From NCBI RefSeq assembly GCF_041080625.1, contig NZ_CP163518.1:3782001-3846000 (forward strand): a stretch of DNA of 64,000 nucleotides, in the 5' to 3' direction. Under the pieces are notes generated by a model. It had not been told where the DNA came from and searched no databases. It worked only from the letters and a program-made list of their open reading frames with translations. Within the stretch, counting starts at the first letter, position 1. Each line of letters starts with the position of its first letter. Positions 61,746-64,000 of the stretch are shown here, piece by piece. A program made the position numbers and the translations under genes. The stretch comes from Streptomyces sp. CG1. GTDB lineage: Bacteria; Actinomycetota; Actinomycetes; Streptomycetales; Streptomycetaceae.

Positions 61746-62444
61746 TCAGGGGCGCAGGATCCGGCATCCCACCAAGCCGGTACGCCCTGACTGCGCGTCG
61801 ATGTGGCACAGCAGCTGGGCCAGGTGCTCCAGCCAGCGGGCATGCGTGAGGGGTCCCGCCGGCACGGCCTCGAACCCCAGCGCCTCCACCCAGGCGCAGA
61901 CCAGTCGCTGCGCCGACGGATCGTCCACGGCGACGGGTACGCTCGGCCGACGCCACTCCCCGGAGGGCACCGGCCCGAGCCGTCCGAGAGCCTTGGCCGA
62001 GACCGTGTTCAGCGCCTTCGCCACGCGTGTCCGGGGCAGGCGGCGGGCCAGCAGCTCCGCCTCGCTCGGCCCCCAGGGCTCGCGCGGTGCAGGCATGCCA
62101 CGCCGGGGCATCACGGGGTTGGACAGCTCCAGCACCACCTTGCCGGCCAGGACCGGTGCCAACTGTTCCGCCAGCTGCCGCAGCGGCTCGCCCGGCGGTA
62201 CCGCGAGCACCACCAGCTCGGCCGCCGCCGCGGCTTTTCCGGGCGTCAGCTGCTCCACCTCCGGCGGCACACCGGGCCGTCTGCGGTGGTGCTCGCGCGA
62301 CCCGGCCAGCACCTGAAGGCCCTGCCGCAGCGCGGCGCGCAGCAGAGCGGACCCCATGTGTCCGCACCCCACCACGGCCGTGCATGCAGGCAGCGGCGAG
62401 GCCGCGGAGACAGCGCGACCGGGGCGGGAGTCCGGTTCAGACAC
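61746..62444 (-). CDS. NAD(P)-binding reductase (F420-dependent NADP reductase/6PGDH-like)
   Basis: A 232-residue Rossmann-fold protein. The dinucleotide loop is VVGCGHMGSALLRAALRQG near residues 24-42, LVVLAVPPGEPLRQL near 82-96, and VVLELSNPVMPRRG near 108-121. VAKALNTVSAKALG near 148-161 is typical of the NADPH:F420 oxidoreductase-like group. The GTG at 62444 overlaps the thioesterase stop by 8 bases, showing translational coupling, so it probably works with the PKS. Confidence 0.8.
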   Translation of the reverse strand: MSEPDSRPGRAVSAASPLPACTAVVGCGHMGSALLRAALRQGLQVLAGSREHHRRRPGVPPEVEQLTPGKAAAAAELVVLAVPPGEPLRQLAEQLAPVLAGKVVLELSNPVMPRRGMPAPREPWGPSEAELLARRLPRTRVAKALNTVSAKALGRLGPVPSGEWRRPSVPVAVDDPSAQRLVCAWVEALGFEAVPAGPLTHARWLEHLAQLLCHIDAQSGRTGLVGCRILRP

Positions 62445-62913
62445 TCCGGGCCACCGCCAGGACGGGTTCCCGCTCGACGGGTTCCCGCTCGTAGGGGCGC
62501 AGCGCCTCGGCGAACTCCTCGGGCACGTCCATCGGCTCCATCCCCTCGGCGGTGCGCCGCATACAGGCGATGGTCTGCTCACCGCGAGCCACCAGCTGAG
62601 CCGTCCCGCCCTGCACCCGGTAGTAGTCGAAGACCATGCTGACCTGGTTGGACTCGCGTGCGCCGAGCGACATCCGCACCTCCACCTCCTCGGCGGCGTA
62701 CAGCTCGGCGAGGAAGTCACAGCGGCTGGAGACGGTGACCATGGCGAAGTCCTCGCGCAGGGCCCGGAGCACTCCCGGTGCCCGCTCGGCCAGGAAGCGC
62801 TCGCGGCAATGCCCCTGCCACAGAAAGTAGTTACTGAAGTACACGTTCCCAACGAGGTTCGTCTCTTCCAGCATCACCAGATGCCGGTGGTTGTACGTCG
62901 TGCGCTGCCACAT
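62437..62913 (-). CDS. Enediyne-type hot-dog thioesterase
   Basis: A 158-residue single hot-dog protein. The N-terminal YNHRHLVMLEETNLVGNVYF segment (residues 7-26) and SNYFLWQGHCRERFL match the enediyne polyene thioesterases (SgcE10/CalE7/DynE7 type), which release the linear polyene from the iterative PKS. GGAGG lies 5 bases before the ATG at 62913, which fixes the start inside the PKS gene, an 83-base overlap in another frame. Confidence 0.85.
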   Translation of the reverse strand: MWQRTTYNHRHLVMLEETNLVGNVYFSNYFLWQGHCRERFLAERAPGVLRALREDFAMVTVSSRCDFLAELYAAEEVEVRMSLGARESNQVSMVFDYYRVQGGTAQLVARGEQTIACMRRTAEGMEPMDVPEEFAEALRPYEREPVEREPVLAVARSV

Positions 62914-64000
62914 GTGTGCCTCCCGCTCCTGTCATCACGGCCACGGCGATCACCGGGCCCGACACTTCGCCGGTGCCCGGCTCACCGCCGACGTACGGCT
63001 CCGGTTCCGGCACGCCCTCGGGCACCAGACGGTCCGGGACCACCGCGGTCGCGATGAGCGAACGCCCGCTGCGGAAACGGACCCAGCCGTCCTCGAAGAC
63101 CCCGTCCACGGTCACCGGCGCGGTGGGGCCGCACCCCGCCTTGCTGCCGCACTCGGCCACCGTCCACAGCCGTGCCGCGATGGCGTGGTCCGGTTCGTCC
63201 AGCGCCAGGCGCAGTTGCCTCCACAGGCCCTCGTACGGGGCGCCGAGCGCCGAGCGCACCCCGTCCGCCTCTACGGGGACGATCCGCTGCCAGTCCACGG
63301 CGACACCGGCCGGCGCCGTGGCGACCAGGGTCAGCGGACCACAGTGGCTGCGCGAGGTGCCGTACGGCGGCCGCACGGGAGGGACGGTACGTTCCCGCGA
63401 TGCGCCCGACTCAATGCTCAGCGTCAGGGCGGGGTCCAGGCCGAGTGCGAGCGCGCCCCGTTCCAGGTGCACCGCGAGCAGCGGCCTGCTCCAGCGCTCC
63501 CGGCGCGGCAGCCGGCCCACGTCCAGCAGCCGCAGCCGGCGCCAGCGGACCAGGACACGGCCGCCCTCGTTCACGGCCTCGACGTCCCATTCGTACGCAC
63601 CACCCTCGGACCTGCGCTCCCGGGCATGCACCGTGACGTCACCGTCCGCACCGGCCGAGCCCTGTTCAGCGCCCTCTTCAGCGGCCTGGAACTCCTCGCA
63701 GCCCACGGGCAGCAGCCGCCGGCCCGGAACACAGGCCTGCAGCGCGTGGATGATCGCGTCATTGCGTCCGGGGCTGCCGAGGAGCAGGCCCTGGGCCAGT
63801 CCCTGGGCGAACCAGCCCGCCTCGACGGCCGGGGCCAGCCGGACCCTGACCTGCCGGGCGCGCAGGGCGTTCAGCCGCTCGACCCGCCGGAAGCGGCCGG
63901 TGTGGAAGTAGAGCGGCCCGTAGAGGTCCGCGGCCAGGACCTCGGGGTCGTCGCCGGTCACCGGCGGCAGGGACGGCGCGTCGCCCACCGGCTCCGTATC
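62831..64000 (-). CDS. Enediyne-type iterative type I PKS, C-terminal part (incomplete at right edge)
   Basis: The frame is open through the window edge; about 390 C-terminal residues are seen. First comes the end of a dehydratase domain (LYGPLYFHTGRFRRVERLNA, then NDAIIHALQACVPGRRLLPV). After it is the integral 4'-phosphopantetheinyl transferase that ends enediyne PKSs: AGVAVDWQRIVPVEADGV, GAPYEGLWRQLRLAL and LWTVAECGSKAGCG resemble the metal- and CoA-binding motifs. This domain order and the adjoining thioesterase fit SgcE/CalE8-like enzymes, which make a polyene. Upstream KS, AT, ACP and KR should lie beyond 64000. Confidence 0.82.
   Translation of the reverse strand, partial: DTEPVGDAPSLPPVTGDDPEVLAADLYGPLYFHTGRFRRVERLNALRARQVRVRLAPAVEAGWFAQGLAQGLLLGSPGRNDAIIHALQACVPGRRLLPVGCEEFQAAEEGAEQGSAGADGDVTVHARERRSEGGAYEWDVEAVNEGGRVLVRWRRLRLLDVGRLPRRERWSRPLLAVHLERGALALGLDPALTLSIESGASRERTVPPVRPPYGTSRSHCGPLTLVATAPAGVAVDWQRIVPVEADGVRSALGAPYEGLWRQLRLALDEPDHAIAARLWTVAECGSKAGCGPTAPVTVDGVFEDGWVRFRSGRSLIATAVVPDRLVPEGVPEPEPYVGGEPGTGEVSGPVIAVAVMTGAGGTHVAAHDVQPPASGDAGRDEPRWERVLQ

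Noticed and set aside
61746..62444. Calling this gene proC (pyrroline-5-carboxylate reductase)
   Set aside because: The GCGHMG loop is similar, but the NPV and AKALNTV segments fit the F420-dependent NADP reductase-like group better.

Overview
The base composition (very high G+C, strong third-position GC), many GTG starts, Tat and lipoprotein export signals and the gene families all point to a Streptomyces or very close actinomycete chromosome. The order asd - pepN - malQ - HNH - MscS - csn operon - pknG locus resembles, from memory, the S. coelicolor SCO264x-SCO267x neighbourhood; this was not checked against a database. No tRNA, rRNA, CRISPR array, transposase or replication origin was seen.

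Layout. 1-13 kb is mixed metabolism and regulation: a GT4 glycosyltransferase, a secreted serine hydrolase, a Tat-type metallophosphoesterase, a VOC/PNPOx-like/NUDIX operon facing a CGNR regulator, aspartate-semialdehyde dehydrogenase, a divergent MFS/LysR pair, and an ECF sigma factor of the TIGR02960 type followed by an SDR. 13-17.9 kb holds aminopeptidase N and an EamA exporter/LysR pair. 17.9-19.1 kb is a scar of broken genes: an ArsR-like regulator remnant that carries a nested, internally deleted duplication, and a secreted SH3-like gene that has lost its start. 19.2-24.3 kb carries a FAD monooxygenase/TetR pair, whose shared promoter is covered by six 14-bp operator-like repeats in one register, and an XRE regulator/DHA2-type MFS pair. 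24.5-29.5 kb is core-like: a small membrane protein, malQ with a small repetitive ORF abutting it, an HNH endonuclease and MscS.

30.3-37.2 kb is a complete csnR-E-F-G-H-K type operon (ROK repressor, ABC importer for chitosan-derived sugars, GH4 glycosidase, kinase) with a clear palindrome downstream of its promoter. 37.3-48.1 kb is a seven-gene same-strand signalling locus: GlnX, GlnH, a coiled-coil protein, PknG, a PP2C phosphatase, a von Willebrand A protein and an FHA protein. The first, second and fourth genes match the mycobacterial GlnX-GlnH-PknG amino-acid sensing cascade; the rest look like a Streptomyces extension that adds an eraser (PP2C) and a reader (FHA).

49.2-60.2 kb looks accessory. 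It has an enzyme-I-like PEP-utilising protein with key residues changed, a FAD/NAD(P) enzyme, two related secreted proteins, a Tat-exported protein of unknown function, a divergent AarF/UbiB-type kinase and a TatC-TatB pair beside that Tat substrate. A methionine-synthase-like gene and a frameshifted Tat-signal gene follow. 60.2-64.0 kb, running off the right edge, is the 3' end of an enediyne-type iterative PKS (DH plus phosphopantetheinyl transferase domains) with an overlapping enediyne-type thioesterase and two probable tailoring genes. The best leads for something new are the TatBC/AarF/substrate locus with its odd enzyme-I-like neighbour, the extended PknG locus, and the PKS cluster edge.
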